From Haemophilus influenzae (GTDB lineage: Bacteria; Pseudomonadota; Gammaproteobacteria; Enterobacterales; Pasteurellaceae), in the NCBI GenBank assembly GCA_923172585.1, contig OV298644.1, forward strand, positions 885,427-949,426: a stretch of 64,000 bases of DNA, written 5' to 3'. Positions 1-9,906 of this stretch are shown one piece after another. A program made the position numbers and the translations under genes. The first letter of the stretch is position 1; each line of letters starts with the position of its first letter. A model generated the notes under the pieces. It did no database searches, was not told the DNA's origin, and saw only the letters and a program-made list of their open reading frames with translations.

Positions 1-256
1 CTGTTAAAATTAAAATTCGCGCATCAACGCCTTCTGCGCGTAATCCTTTGAGTGTATCTAACCCAGAAAGTCCTTTCATGTTGAGATCTAAAATGATCAC
101 ATCAGGTGATGTTTGTAATGCCACAGAAATCCCTTCTGTGCCGCTGCTTACGTCAGCCACTACTTCAAAGTTATCGTCTAATTCTACAAGTTGTTTAATG
201 CCACGACGCATTAACGGATGGTCGTCAATCAATAAAACTTTTAGCTTATCTTGCAT
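1..256 (-). CDS. narP: NarP response regulator, N-terminal part (runs off the window)
   Basis: The reverse strand encodes the first 85 residues of a NarL/FixJ-type response regulator, starting MQDKLKVLLIDDHPLMRRG. The receiver domain shows the acidic pair D11/D12 and the phosphoacceptor D57 in VIILDLNM. The C-terminal LuxR-type helix-turn-helix lies outside the window. NarP mediates nitrate/nitrite control of anaerobic respiratory genes with a NarQ-type sensor. The ATG at 254-256 is preceded by a good ribosome binding site (AGGAGAAATT). The NarP assignment rather than another NarL-family member rests on the opening sequence and the remembered gene order in H. influenzae. Confidence 0.85.
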   Translation of the reverse strand, partial: MQDKLKVLLIDDHPLMRRGIKQLVELDDNFEVVADVSSGTEGISVALQTSPDVIILDLNMKGLSGLDTLKGLRAEGVDARILILT

Positions 257-404
257 AATTTCTCCTTTAGTGGTTAGAAGTCCACTTTAAAAAGCATGAC
301 ATTTTATAAAGAATTCAATTCTATGCCAATCTAGAATAGAAAAAAATTTGATTTATATCACAAACTTACTATTTGAGGTAGGTTTATTGATGGATAAAAA
401 TAGA

Positions 405-446
405 AAAAGTGCGGTAGAAAAATAGATAATTTTTTACCGCTCTTTT
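405..446. terminator. Inverted uptake-sequence pair, terminator-like, downstream of lysA
   Basis: AAGTGCGGT at 407-415 faces a one-mismatch copy ACCGCTCTT at 436-444, extended by A/T arms that form a stem-loop. On the minus strand the stem leads out of lysA toward narP. In Haemophilus, facing uptake signal sequences commonly act as intrinsic terminators. Confidence 0.6.
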
Positions 447-461
447 TTAAGATAAGAAATA

Positions 462-1709
462 TTAAATGGTCGATTCTAATGCCCAAAGTTCCTGTAAAGT
501 TTCTCGGCGACGAATTAGATAGGATTGATCGCCATCTACTAAAACTTCTGCAGTACGGGGTCTTGAGTTATAGTTTGATGACATACTTGCTCCATAGGCA
601 CCAGCAGAACATTGAGCTATATAATCCCCTTCGGCAATTGAAAGTTCCCGTTGTTTGCCTAAGAAATCAGATGTTTCGCAAACTGGTCCCACAACATCAT
701 AAATGGCTTTTTCTCTTTCTAAAGTGCGGTCAATTTCGATGATGTTCATGTAAGCCTCATACAATGCTGGTCGGATCATATCGTTCATTCCTGTGTCGGT
801 AATGGCGAAATTACGGCTTTCATTACTTTTTAAGTATTGTACTTTTGCTACTAGAATACCCGCATTGGCAGAAATTGCTCTGCCTGGTTCAAGAATAATT
901 TCAAGTTCGAGATAATTTTTTAGTTTTTCTAATAACGCATTTGCGTAATCGCTTGGATGCGGAGGCGTTTCATCCGTATAAGTCACGCCTAAACCACCGC
1001 CCAGATCGAGATGTTTTAATGTAATTCCATCTTCTTTTAATTGTTCCATTAGGACAATTAAGCGATCTGTTGCATCTAAGAATGGTTGTAATTCAGTGAG
1101 CTGTGAGCCTATGTGGCAATCCATCCCTGTTATTTTTATGTTTGGTAGCGTTGAGGCTAATTTATATACCTCTCGAGCTTCATCTACACTTACGCCAAAT
1201 TTATTTTCTTTTAATCCTGTTGAAATATAAGGGTGTGTATGTGCATCAACATCTGGATTTACACGTAAAGAAATAGGTGCGATTTTACCCATTTCTCCTG
1301 CGATTTGGTTAATGTGCTTGAGTTCAGAAACTGATTCCACATTAAAGCAACGGATTCCAACTTCTAATGCGCGCATAATTTCTTCTCGAGATTTCGCAAC
1401 GCCAGAAAAGACTACTTTTGACGCATCGCCACCTGCTGCCAGTACACGCTCAAGTTCGCCTTGTGAGACAATATCGAAACCTGAACCAAGTTTTGCCATA
1501 ATATTTAACACGCCAATATTTGAGCAAGATTTCACGGCAAAGCAAATTAAGTGAGGACGCTTACCGAAAGCTGAGTCAAAAGCGTGCCAATGACGTTCTA
1601 GTGTCGCGCGAGAATATACATAAAGAGGTGTACCGAATTGTTCAGCAAGTTGTTGAACCGGAATATCTTCAGCATAAAGCTTATTATTTTTATATTGGAA
1701 GAAATTCAT
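462..1709 (-). CDS. lysA: Diaminopimelate decarboxylase
   Basis: This 415-aa PLP-dependent, alanine-racemase-fold enzyme converts meso-diaminopimelate to lysine, the last step of lysine synthesis. K60 in ICFAVKSCSN is the expected PLP Schiff-base lysine. Also visible are HIGSQL, the glycine loop LDLGGGLGVTY, EPGRAISANAG and, near the C-terminus, CETSDFLG plus the AYGASMSSNYNSRPR tail that completes the dimer active site. Length is normal for the family. It lies 47 bp downstream of the small lipoprotein gene on the same strand and is probably co-transcribed with it. The dapF gene for the preceding substrate epimerisation lies elsewhere in the window (31961). Confidence 0.97.
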   Translation of the reverse strand: MNFFQYKNNKLYAEDIPVQQLAEQFGTPLYVYSRATLERHWHAFDSAFGKRPHLICFAVKSCSNIGVLNIMAKLGSGFDIVSQGELERVLAAGGDASKVVFSGVAKSREEIMRALEVGIRCFNVESVSELKHINQIAGEMGKIAPISLRVNPDVDAHTHPYISTGLKENKFGVSVDEAREVYKLASTLPNIKITGMDCHIGSQLTELQPFLDATDRLIVLMEQLKEDGITLKHLDLGGGLGVTYTDETPPHPSDYANALLEKLKNYLELEIILEPGRAISANAGILVAKVQYLKSNESRNFAITDTGMNDMIRPALYEAYMNIIEIDRTLEREKAIYDVVGPVCETSDFLGKQRELSIAEGDYIAQCSAGAYGASMSSNYNSRPRTAEVLVDGDQSYLIRRRETLQELWALESTI

Positions 1710-1756
1710 GTTGTGTGCCTGTTTTAGTTATTTTGGGAATGATATTAGATAATAGA

Positions 1757-1873
1757 TTATTGAGTTTGTTGAGCTTGATCTTTTTCAGGAAAATATAAAG
1801 AACCTTTTACGCCGCATCCTGTTGTCACAATGCAAATTGCACTAAGCACTAAAATTGATAGTAGTTTTTTCAT
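1757..1873 (-). CDS. lptM: Small lipoprotein of the LptM (YifL/LppL) family
   Basis: A 38-residue ORF, MKKLLSILVLSAICIVTTGC followed by GVKGSLYFPEKDQAQQTQ. It has a charged N-terminus, a hydrophobic core and a lipobox (TTGC), so Cys20 should be lipidated after signal peptidase II cleavage. The CGxKGxLYxP pattern just after the cysteine is the YifL/LptM signature. In E. coli this protein binds the LPS translocon LptD-LptE and promotes its disulfide maturation; function here is inferred from that. E. coli yifL sits between cyaY and dapF. Here the gene is divergent from cyaY and upstream of lysA. The matching lptD lies at 6028-8376. Confidence 0.85.
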   Translation of the reverse strand: MKKLLSILVLSAICIVTTGCGVKGSLYFPEKDQAQQTQ

Positions 1874-1970
1874 TTTTCTCTCTCTCACTTATCGGTAAAT
1901 CCGCCTTTCACAAGCTTGAGAAAGGCTTTATAATTTGCCGCATTTTATCAGATTTAAACAGGAAAATTTT

Positions 1971-2276
1971 ATGAATATTGCAGAATTTCACCAAAATATT
2001 GAACAAGTTTGGCAAAAAATTGAAGAAGAATTGGAAAACCAAGGCGCAGATGTGGATTGCGAAACGCAAGGTTCAGTATTTACAATCACCTTTGATAATC
2101 GCACACAAATAGTGATTAACAAGCAAGAACCATTACTTGAGCTTTGGATTGCAAGTAAATTAGGCGGTTTCCATTTTGCTTTTAAAAATGGCGACTGGGT
2201 TTCTAATGACGGACAACGTTTTTGGGATTGTTTCGTTGAAGCCTGTGCTGCACATGGCGAGAACGTGCAGTTCTAA
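1971..2276 (+). CDS. cyaY: Frataxin homologue CyaY
   Basis: A 101-aa protein, starting MNIAEFHQNIEQVWQKIEEE. It carries the acidic first helix that binds iron, the strand DWVSNDGQRFW and the C-terminal helix of the frataxin fold. CyaY binds Fe2+ and modulates iron-sulfur cluster assembly on IscS/IscU. The ATG at 1971 follows CAGGA and fits the family length; an upstream in-frame start would add about a dozen residues without homology. It is immediately followed by recQ (stop at 2276, next ATG at 2278) and divergent from the lptM-lysA pair. Confidence 0.93.
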   Translation: MNIAEFHQNIEQVWQKIEEELENQGADVDCETQGSVFTITFDNRTQIVINKQEPLLELWIASKLGGFHFAFKNGDWVSNDGQRFWDCFVEACAAHGENVQF

Positions 2277-2277
2277 A

Positions 2278-4137
2278 ATGCTGGATTCTCCTTTACCATC
2301 AAAAATAATAGAAAAACCGACCGCACTTTCTGTTTTGAAATCGGTTTTTGGTTATCAATCTTTCCGTAAAGGGCAGGAAGAAGTTATTAATGCTGCTTTA
2401 AATGGACAAGATGCGTTGGTGGTAATGGCAACGGGGAATGGCAAATCGCTTTGTTACCAAATTCCCGCACTTTGTTTTGATGGTTTAACTTTAGTGATTT
2501 CTCCGCTGATTTCCTTGATGAAAGATCAAGTGGATCAGCTGCAGGCTAATGGAATTGAGGCGGATTTTCTTAATTCTAGTCAGACTTTAGAACAGCAGCA
2601 ACAAGTACGAAATAAGCTTATTTCTGGGCAACTTAAACTACTTTATGTGTCGCCAGAAAAAGTGATGACGAACAGTTTCTTTCAACTTATTTCTTATAGC
2701 AAAGTCTGCTTTATTGCGATTGATGAAGCACATTGTATTTCTCAATGGGGGCATGACTTTCGCCCTGAATATACCCAGCTTGGCGGTTTAAAAGCCAGTT
2801 TCCCTGATGCGCCGATTATGGCACTTACGGCAACGGCAGATTATGCGACTCAACAAGATATTCTGCGGCATCTTAATCTGAAAAATCTGCACAAATACAT
2901 TGGTAGTTTTGATCGACCAAATATTCGTTATACCTTGGAAGAAAAATACAAACCTATGGAGCAACTGACACGTTTTGTGTTGGCTCAAAAGGGTAAAAGT
3001 GGGATTATTTATTGCAACAGCAGAAATAAGGTTGAGCGAATTGCGGAAAGTTTACGCAATAAAGGTGTCTCTGCTGTTGCTTACCATGCGGGAATGGAAA
3101 CGGCAATTCGTGAACGTGTGCAACAGGATTTTCAGCGTGATAATGTTCAAGTAGTAGTCGCAACCATTGCTTTTGGAATGGGGATTAATAAATCCAATGT
3201 GCGCTTTGTTGCCCATTTTGATTTACCACGTAGCATTGAATCTTACTATCAAGAAACAGGTCGAGCAGGACGTGATGATTTACCCGCAGAGGCGGTTTTG
3301 TTTTATGAACCAGCTGATTACGCTTGGTTACAAAAAATTCTCTTAGAAAAACCAGAAACGCCACAGCGTCAGATTGAGCAGCATAAATTAGAAGCTATTG
3401 GGGAATTTGCGGAAAGCCAGACTTGTCGCCGTTTAGTTCTTCTCAATTATTTTGGCGAGCATCGACAAACACCATGTAATAACTGTGATATTTGCCTTGA
3501 TCCTCCTAAAAAATATGATGGTTTAGTCGATGCGCAAAAAGTAATGTCTACTATTTATCGAGTGGGACAATGTTTCGGTGCACATTATGTGATTGCGGTG
3601 TTGCGTGGCATGCACAATCAGAAAATTATTGAACGCCAACACCATAAACTTTCAGTGTATGGCATTGGAAAAGATAAAAGTAAAGAGCATTGGCAGTCCG
3701 TCATTCGTCAGCTTATTCATTTGGGTTTTGTGCAACAGGTTATTAGTGAATTAAATCCAACGTTGCAACTTACTGAAAGTGCGAAAGTGATTTTGAAAGG
3801 CGAAGAACCGTTAGAATTGGCAATGCCTCGTATTTCTGCAATCAGTAAAATTGCCCATAATCCACAACGTCAAGGTGTTGCAAATTACGATAAGGATTTA
3901 TTTGCACGCTTGCGTTTCTTACGCAAACAAATTGCCGATAAAGAAAATATTCCGCCGTACATTGTCTTTAATGATGCGACGTTGCAAGAAATGGCACAAT
4001 ATATGCCAACAAGCAATATTGAAATGTTGCAAATTAATGGCGTGGGCTCTATCAAATTAGAGCGGTTTGGGCAGCCGTTTATGGCATTGATTCAAGAACA
4101 TAAGGCAATTTTGGCGAATGCGCAAAATAATGACTAA
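2278..4137 (+). CDS. recQ: ATP-dependent DNA helicase RecQ
   Basis: A 619-aa superfamily 2 helicase with the full RecQ layout. It has motif 0 (GYQSFRKGQEEVI), motif I (TGNGKSLCY around residue 55), DEAH (residues 149-152, IDEAHCISQWGHDFRPEY), TATAD, motif VI (YYQETGRAGRD), the zinc cysteines CRRLVLLNYFGEHRQ..PCNNCDIC, a winged-helix region and a C-terminal HRDC domain (LRFLRKQIADKENIPPYIVF). It unwinds 3'-overhang DNA in recombination and fork repair. I chose ATG 2278, one base after the cyaY stop, because upstream in-frame sequence overlaps cyaY and lacks homology. Motif I reads TGNGKS where most RecQ proteins have TGGGKS. Confidence 0.96.
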   Translation: MLDSPLPSKIIEKPTALSVLKSVFGYQSFRKGQEEVINAALNGQDALVVMATGNGKSLCYQIPALCFDGLTLVISPLISLMKDQVDQLQANGIEADFLNSSQTLEQQQQVRNKLISGQLKLLYVSPEKVMTNSFFQLISYSKVCFIAIDEAHCISQWGHDFRPEYTQLGGLKASFPDAPIMALTATADYATQQDILRHLNLKNLHKYIGSFDRPNIRYTLEEKYKPMEQLTRFVLAQKGKSGIIYCNSRNKVERIAESLRNKGVSAVAYHAGMETAIRERVQQDFQRDNVQVVVATIAFGMGINKSNVRFVAHFDLPRSIESYYQETGRAGRDDLPAEAVLFYEPADYAWLQKILLEKPETPQRQIEQHKLEAIGEFAESQTCRRLVLLNYFGEHRQTPCNNCDICLDPPKKYDGLVDAQKVMSTIYRVGQCFGAHYVIAVLRGMHNQKIIERQHHKLSVYGIGKDKSKEHWQSVIRQLIHLGFVQQVISELNPTLQLTESAKVILKGEEPLELAMPRISAISKIAHNPQRQGVANYDKDLFARLRFLRKQIADKENIPPYIVFNDATLQEMAQYMPTSNIEMLQINGVGSIKLERFGQPFMALIQEHKAILANAQNND

Positions 4138-4142
4138 GTGTT

Positions 4143-4174
4143 AAAAGTGCGGTTAAAAATGACCGCACTTTTTG
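4143..4174 (+). terminator. Terminator made of paired uptake sequences after recQ
   Basis: AAGTGCGGT at 4145-4153 and ACCGCACTT at 4162-4170 form a perfect 9-bp stem extended by flanking A/T, followed by TTTTTG. It lies directly after the recQ stop and before proS. Confidence 0.85.
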
Positions 4175-4221
4175 TTATACTTGCGCCAATTTTTTCAGTT
4201 CTTAGAATTTAAGGTTAAACA

Positions 4222-5940
4222 ATGCGTACAAGTCAATATTTATTTTCCACCCTAAAAGAAACGCCAAATGATGCTCAGGTTGTGAGCCACCAATTAATGT
4301 TGCGTGCAGGTATGATTCGCCCAATGGCATCAGGTTTATATAACTGGCTACCGACGGGTATTCGCGTATTGAAAAAAGTGGAAAAAGTTGTTCGCGAAGA
4401 GATGAACAAAGGTGGTGCCATTGAGGTATTAATGCCAGTTGTGCAACCTGCGGAATTATGGGAAGAGTCTGGTCGTTGGGATCAATATGGCCCTGAATTG
4501 CTTCGTTTTGAAGACCGCGGAAACCGTAACTTTGTACTTGGACCAACTCACGAGGAAGTGATTACAGATTTAGTCCGCCGTGAAGTTTCTTCATACAAAC
4601 AACTTCCACTTAATTTATACCAAATTCAAACTAAATTCCGTGATGAAGTGCGCCCTCGTTTTGGTGTAATGCGTTCGCGTGAATTTATTATGAAAGATGC
4701 GTATTCATTTCACACGACACAAGAAAGTTTGCAAGCAACCTATGATGTGATGTATCAAGTGTACAGTAACATTTTTAACCGTTTAGGCTTAGATTTCCGT
4801 GCGGTGCAAGCGGATACAGGTTCAATCGGGGGTTCAGCTTCTCACGAATTCCAAGTGTTAGCTTCAAGCGGGGAAGATGATGTTGTGTTCTCAACGGAAT
4901 CGGATTTTGCCGCGAATATTGAGCTTGCAGAAGCAATTGCTATAGGCGAACGCCAAGCTCCAACCGCTGAAATGTGTTTAGTTGATACACCAAATGCGAA
5001 AACTATTGCGGAGTTGGTGGAGCAATTCAATTTACCAATCGAGAAAACCGTAAAAACTTTGATTGTGAAAGGTGCAGACGAAAATCAACCACTTGTTGCG
5101 TTGATTATTCGGGGCGACCATGAATTAAACGAGATCAAAGCACAAAAACACCCGTTAGTGGCAGATCCTCTTGAGTTTGCGGACGAAACTGAAATCAAAG
5201 CGAAAATTGGTGCGGGCGTGGGATCGTTAGGCGCGGTAAATCTTAATATTCCTGCAATTATTGACCGCACTGTGGCGTTAATGTCTGATTTTAGTTGTGG
5301 TGCGAATATCGATGGAAAACATTATTTCAATGTGAACTGGGTACGCGATGTAGCAATGCCTGAAGTATTTGATTTACGTAACGTAGTGGAAGGTGATCCA
5401 AGTCCGGATGGTAAAGGCACGCTTCAAATCAAACGTGGTATTGAAGTGGGACATATTTTCCAACTGGGTAAAAAATACTCTGAAGCGATGAAAGCGACCG
5501 TTCAAGGCGAAGATGGTAAACCTCTTGTGATGACGATGGGTTGCTACGGTATTGGTGTAACTCGTGTGGTGGCTTCAGCCATTGAGCAACACCATGATGA
5601 ACGCGGTATCATCTGGCCATCAGACGAAATCGCCCCATTCACTGTGGCGATTGTGCCAATGAATATGCACAAATCTGAAGCCGTGCAAAAATACGCTGAA
5701 GAACTTTACCGCACTTTACAATCACAAGGCGTAGATGTGATTTTTGATGATCGTAAAGAACGCCCGGGCGTGATGTTCGCCGATATGGAACTTATCGGTG
5801 TGCCGCATATGGTGGTAATCGGTGAGAAAAACCTAGAGAACGGTGAAATTGAATATAAGAACCGCCGTACTGGTGAAAAAGAAATGATTAGTAAAGATCA
5901 GTTGCTCAGCGTTTTAAACGAAAAGTTAGGTAATCGCTAA
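4222..5940 (+). CDS. proS: Prolyl-tRNA synthetase (bacterial type, with editing domain)
   Basis: A 572-aa class II aminoacyl-tRNA synthetase. The N-terminal catalytic core includes [30 protein letters not shown], and motif 2 in [26 protein letters not shown]. Residues about 240-380 form the INS editing domain that hydrolyses Ala-tRNAPro. Motif 3 lies in [17 protein letters not shown] and is followed by the C-terminal anticodon-binding domain ([18 protein letters not shown]). The length matches the E. coli-type enzyme. It stands alone between two stem-loops and is probably a single-gene transcript. Confidence 0.98.
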   Translation: MRTSQYLFSTLKETPNDAQVVSHQLMLRAGMIRPMASGLYNWLPTGIRVLKKVEKVVREEMNKGGAIEVLMPVVQPAELWEESGRWDQYGPELLRFEDRGNRNFVLGPTHEEVITDLVRREVSSYKQLPLNLYQIQTKFRDEVRPRFGVMRSREFIMKDAYSFHTTQESLQATYDVMYQVYSNIFNRLGLDFRAVQADTGSIGGSASHEFQVLASSGEDDVVFSTESDFAANIELAEAIAIGERQAPTAEMCLVDTPNAKTIAELVEQFNLPIEKTVKTLIVKGADENQPLVALIIRGDHELNEIKAQKHPLVADPLEFADETEIKAKIGAGVGSLGAVNLNIPAIIDRTVALMSDFSCGANIDGKHYFNVNWVRDVAMPEVFDLRNVVEGDPSPDGKGTLQIKRGIEVGHIFQLGKKYSEAMKATVQGEDGKPLVMTMGCYGIGVTRVVASAIEQHHDERGIIWPSDEIAPFTVAIVPMNMHKSEAVQKYAEELYRTLQSQGVDVIFDDRKERPGVMFADMELIGVPHMVVIGEKNLENGEIEYKNRRTGEKEMISKDQLLSVLNEKLGNR

Positions 5941-5965
5941 TCAGTATTTTATTTTGTATATTGTG

Positions 5966-6000
5966 ACAAAAGAGCGGTTAAAAATAGCCGCTCTTTTTGT
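5966..6000. terminator. Bidirectional terminator between proS and lptD
   Basis: AAAGAGCGG at 5969-5977 pairs with CCGCTCTTT at 5988-5996, flanked by A-run on the left and T-run on the right, so it can serve both converging genes. It resembles an uptake-signal pair in which both cores carry the same single change (AGAGCGG). Confidence 0.75.
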
Positions 6001-6027
6001 TGATCTAACGTTTATATTGAACAATGT

Positions 6028-8376
6028 TTAATCCAAACTAAATGCTCGAATATAAGGTAGTTTTCCTTTTTCTAACATCTCTTGAATACCGCTTTGATGG
6101 TCATTGCTGCCTAACCCCCTTAATTCTAAGGTTATGCCAATGCTATTATCATAAACAATTTCATTACGTGTTTGGTTTTGGTGGTTTGTGACATTGCGTT
6201 TTACACCAACACTTGCAGCCCAACAGCAACTGTTATATTGAACGCCTAGATATTGTTCTACTGGTTTTTGTAAGGCGAGATCTTGATAATAGCGTCCTAC
6301 TACAGCCCAATTATTGGCAATTTCCCAGCCTACAACTAATCCCACTTGTTGGATATCTTGTTGATAGGCGTTAGCCGATTTACCTAAGTTTTGGTCAATA
6401 TATTCTTGGTTCGCATATCGATAATTTAACTGAATTAAATTATTTTTTTCAGGATTATATTCTAGTGATGTATTCGCTAATGATGTTGAATTGGTATGAG
6501 TATCAAATTGATAGCTACCACGCCAATACCATTTATTACTTATTTTCCAATTAGATTCTAATGCCCAAGCAGATGATGAAGTTGGTGTTTTATTCGCAGG
6601 GTTTTCATCAATACGAGAATTACTTAAGTAATAAATTTGACCTGCAGATAAATTAAATCGTTCTTCGCCAGCAATATCATAAAAACGCGTTGTGCCACCC
6701 AAGGTAACTTGATTTGCCGATGAAATTCGATCTAAACCACTATAACGGCGATCACGGAATAGCGAATAGTAATCTTGCTGTACTAATGCTGAATCGTAAC
6801 CAAATCCCAAATAATCATTATTAAGTGTTGAACCAATATTGCTTTGATTTCGGTAAGGACGATATAAATACTGCACGTGCGGTTCGAAGGTTTGTGTATA
6901 CTCTTTTAAGAACGTTATATCGCGTGCTAATACACTTTGTAAATCAACTTTAAATTGTGGAATAACTCGATTTACCGTTTTTTGCACGTCCTCTGCATTT
7001 TTTCCTGAACCTTTTTTCTGCTCGTAACGAGTCGCATAAAGTTTCGTTTCAATATTCAAACTGCCGTATTTATTTGACATTAAAGAATTTAGGCTAGGTT
7101 CTGCATGGAAACGCCATGCAGTTGGCATCAATTTACTGTCATTATCAAAACGAACTGCTTGTGAATGTAATTTGAAATTTAACCATCCATTCGCTAAATC
7201 ATATTTGTGATAGTTGAAATCTAATTGTGGTACTGCACGGTAAGGGCCGATGTTTACAATATCATCAAAAATTTGGAACTGATGTGCAGAAAGAGAAAAA
7301 TTATAATTTGGTTGATAATAAGCTATGCGAGCATATTGGTTCGCATAACCATCGGTACTGCGTCCATAAATAGAATCAAAGTCGTTGAAATAACGTTTAT
7401 CGCTTACTCGGGTGTAATTAATATTTAGACGCCAATTTTGTAAAAAGCTAGAATTGTGATTCCAATAGAACAAATGACGTTTTCGATTATCACTAGCATA
7501 TTCAGAGTAACGATCCTTACCTAAATATTCTCCTGCCACTTTACCTTCGCCAATAGAGGTTAAATAGCGAAATTCCCCATTTGCTTGCCAACCACGGCGA
7601 GACATATATTTTGGGGTGAAAGTAAGATCATAATTAGGAGCGATATTCCAATAAATTGGTTGTGCATACCAAAGACCATCTCGGTTAGATGTTCCCGCGC
7701 TTGGAATCAATAAACCAGAACGACGACGATCTCCAATGGGTAATTGTAAGTAAGGGGTATAAAAGACGGGAACACCGTGTATTTTAAAGCGAGCATGCCA
7801 CATTTCAGCATATTCTTCTTTCACGTATTGACGAATTTCTGACGCATCTACTGCCCAAGCATTATCACCTTGCAAACATGAAGTAAAGGTGGCGTTTTTC
7901 ATTACGCGATAATTATTACTTAATGTTATATCATCAGCCTTACCTCGACCTTGACGACCGACAAACTCATATTCTGAATTTGTTAAATTACCATCGTGAC
8001 TATCTAAATTAAACGCCGCATCTTTACCCAACATATTGATCTGATTATCTTTATAATCAAATCCATTGCGGACATAAGCCATGCGTAAAGGTGTTGATTG
8101 GTTTCCAGATTGTTTGACCTGCACGGATTGTGCTAACAAATGGCGATTGCCTTGTTTCAAATCTACATTACCTTGATAGGTCGCATCATTTGGCTGATTA
8201 ATTTCTGCGTTATCCGCTTCAATATAGACAGGCAGAGAATTCACATCACCCGTCACGACTTCACCGCTAAATTTTGGCACGCCCATTAAACATTGTTCAT
8301 GCAAATCTGCCAAACTTTGTTGGCTATAAAGTGCGGTCAAAATAGCAAGTGAAATTAAAGTGTGTTTTTTATTCAT
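6028..8376 (-). CDS. lptD: LPS-assembly protein LptD (outer membrane)
   Basis: A 782-aa protein with a signal peptide (MNKKHTLISLAILTALYSQQ, cleavage near SLA-D24), a periplasmic OstA-like N-terminal domain and a C-terminal 26-strand type beta barrel rich in alternating aromatic segments. It places lipooligosaccharide in the outer leaflet together with LptE. The four cysteines of the disulfide-rearranging pathway are recognisable: Cys29 (HEQCL), one in TSCLQGD, and the adjacent pair in YNSCCWAAS. The gene ends against proS with a shared terminator. The small lipoprotein LptM at 1757-1873 is the expected oxidation-assisting partner. The frame is intact. Confidence 0.96.
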   Translation of the reverse strand: MNKKHTLISLAILTALYSQQSLADLHEQCLMGVPKFSGEVVTGDVNSLPVYIEADNAEINQPNDATYQGNVDLKQGNRHLLAQSVQVKQSGNQSTPLRMAYVRNGFDYKDNQINMLGKDAAFNLDSHDGNLTNSEYEFVGRQGRGKADDITLSNNYRVMKNATFTSCLQGDNAWAVDASEIRQYVKEEYAEMWHARFKIHGVPVFYTPYLQLPIGDRRRSGLLIPSAGTSNRDGLWYAQPIYWNIAPNYDLTFTPKYMSRRGWQANGEFRYLTSIGEGKVAGEYLGKDRYSEYASDNRKRHLFYWNHNSSFLQNWRLNINYTRVSDKRYFNDFDSIYGRSTDGYANQYARIAYYQPNYNFSLSAHQFQIFDDIVNIGPYRAVPQLDFNYHKYDLANGWLNFKLHSQAVRFDNDSKLMPTAWRFHAEPSLNSLMSNKYGSLNIETKLYATRYEQKKGSGKNAEDVQKTVNRVIPQFKVDLQSVLARDITFLKEYTQTFEPHVQYLYRPYRNQSNIGSTLNNDYLGFGYDSALVQQDYYSLFRDRRYSGLDRISSANQVTLGGTTRFYDIAGEERFNLSAGQIYYLSNSRIDENPANKTPTSSSAWALESNWKISNKWYWRGSYQFDTHTNSTSLANTSLEYNPEKNNLIQLNYRYANQEYIDQNLGKSANAYQQDIQQVGLVVGWEIANNWAVVGRYYQDLALQKPVEQYLGVQYNSCCWAASVGVKRNVTNHQNQTRNEIVYDNSIGITLELRGLGSNDHQSGIQEMLEKGKLPYIRAFSLD

Positions 8377-8495
8377 CGTCTTGTTTTAATTTGTCAGAAA
8401 ATTGGTCAGATTATACTGGAAAAAGCGCAAGGCTAGTAATATTTTTCAAGAAGTGATTAATAGAATATCCACTGGGTTATGATTAAATTTTTTGT

Positions 8496-9905
8496 CTATT
8501 GAACCATCAATACGCCAAGACAGCCCATATCTTCTAACATTAAATTCGATACCCCAAATAAGAATGGGTAGTTGCCAGAAGATGCTTGATCAAATTTCAC
8601 TAAAATTTGAGTTTTGTTTTTTACCCAAACGGTATCTTTCCAAGCTAATTCTTCAGCTTGTAATTGATGTTCTCCTTGGCTTTCCACCACAAATTTGGCA
8701 CCTTGAATAGTAAATCCAACAGGTAAACTTGCATTTAAAATCCAGCGTTCAATGGTGCCTTTACGAGCCATAACATCAACCTTGCGTGGGTCAAAACGTC
8801 TTTGATTAATTAAACCGTTTGTGACATCAATATTAAATTCTCGAGTTTGTGCAACGGCTTGTTGTAATATTGCTGGCGCATCCGTTTCGAAAGTTAGATT
8901 CGGTTGTTTGTTAAATGCGGATAGTTGTCCTTGAGCACGTAATTCAAGGACGGTGTTATTAGCGAGTTCATCGCCTGAGAACAACATATTTTTTATTTCT
9001 TCGTACAAGCTACGTTTACTTCCGCTAATGAGAGATACATTGTCAATTTCATTCATATTAACCAGTATTTCTGCACGTTCTCCTGGCGAGAGAACCAAAG
9101 ATTTGACCGATTTCGCTTTTGGTAAGAAACCTAAATCTTGTGCAATAAGCAGCATTTCTTGATCATTATCCAAGCGTAAATCATAAGCACGCGCTAATGA
9201 GGCATTGAGCAAACGTAAACGAATCCAACCCCGTGCAACATCTAAATATGGTGCTTCAATACCATTTACTAATAAGCGATTGCCTACAAAGTGCGGTTGA
9301 TTTTGTTTGAATAATTGGAGACCATCATTGTTAAATTCCATATCTTGTAAAATCAATGGAATATCATCTACGCCGTATTTATTGGGAAGATTAGCTTTTA
9401 GGCTTTGCTCATCTTCAATTAACCACATTCCAGCTAAGCCACGATAGGTTTGATAGGCTGAGTTGGCTAATGTCGCGGAACGATACCAGCAGCTTGCTGC
9501 AGGTTGTTCAATAGGCACGATGGGTGCCCAAGATTCGCCTTTTTTGAGAACTCGAGCTGCCCCGCCAAACAGTTCGCCTGATGCTTGTAAACCTTGAATA
9601 GATAAAGCAACTGATTGTGGCAAATTGTTATGATAATTAAGTTTGGCAAAGCTCCCTGATTTGATTTTAATGGTTGGGCCAAGATAATTGCCGTTGAATC
9701 CCCATACCGTCACATTGTGTGAGCCATCTAACGGATAATTCGTTTCCTGCATGGTTAATACAATCGGGCGACCGCGACGAACTTCAATTAGTGGTGGCAC
9801 AACTAGTTTTTCACGGCTTGCCGCTAACAATGGTGCGGGCACTGTGGAAAGTGCGGTAGAAATCGCAGCTGTTTTTAATAATTGACGGCGGGAAAGGCGT
9901 GGCAT
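8496..9905 (-). CDS. ftsP: FtsP (SufI), Tat-exported division protein of the multicopper oxidase fold
   Basis: A 469-aa protein starting [20 protein letters not shown]. The SRRQLLK twin-arginine motif and hydrophobic stretch indicate Tat export to the periplasm. Three cupredoxin domains are suggested by length and by segments such as [18 protein letters not shown] and [10 protein letters not shown]. The copper ligands of true laccases are absent: the expected HWHG position reads LSIQG, and the domain 1 His-rich segment reads SCWYRSA. This matches E. coli FtsP, which stabilises the divisome under stress and binds no copper. It starts one base after the plsC stop, so the two are probably translationally coupled. 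Confidence 0.92.
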   Translation of the reverse strand: MPRLSRRQLLKTAAISTALSTVPAPLLAASREKLVVPPLIEVRRGRPIVLTMQETNYPLDGSHNVTVWGFNGNYLGPTIKIKSGSFAKLNYHNNLPQSVALSIQGLQASGELFGGAARVLKKGESWAPIVPIEQPAASCWYRSATLANSAYQTYRGLAGMWLIEDEQSLKANLPNKYGVDDIPLILQDMEFNNDGLQLFKQNQPHFVGNRLLVNGIEAPYLDVARGWIRLRLLNASLARAYDLRLDNDQEMLLIAQDLGFLPKAKSVKSLVLSPGERAEILVNMNEIDNVSLISGSKRSLYEEIKNMLFSGDELANNTVLELRAQGQLSAFNKQPNLTFETDAPAILQQAVAQTREFNIDVTNGLINQRRFDPRKVDVMARKGTIERWILNASLPVGFTIQGAKFVVESQGEHQLQAEELAWKDTVWVKNKTQILVKFDQASSGNYPFLFGVSNLMLEDMGCLGVLMVQ

Positions 9906-9906
9906 T

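Noticed and set aside
48-290. Plus-strand open frame at the left edge
   Set aside because: It is antisense to narP, whose receiver-domain residues are clear; no independent coding evidence.
8496-9905. A periplasmic laccase/copper oxidase
   Set aside because: The copper-ligand histidine motifs are missing and the Tat-signal, cupredoxin layout and position fit FtsP.
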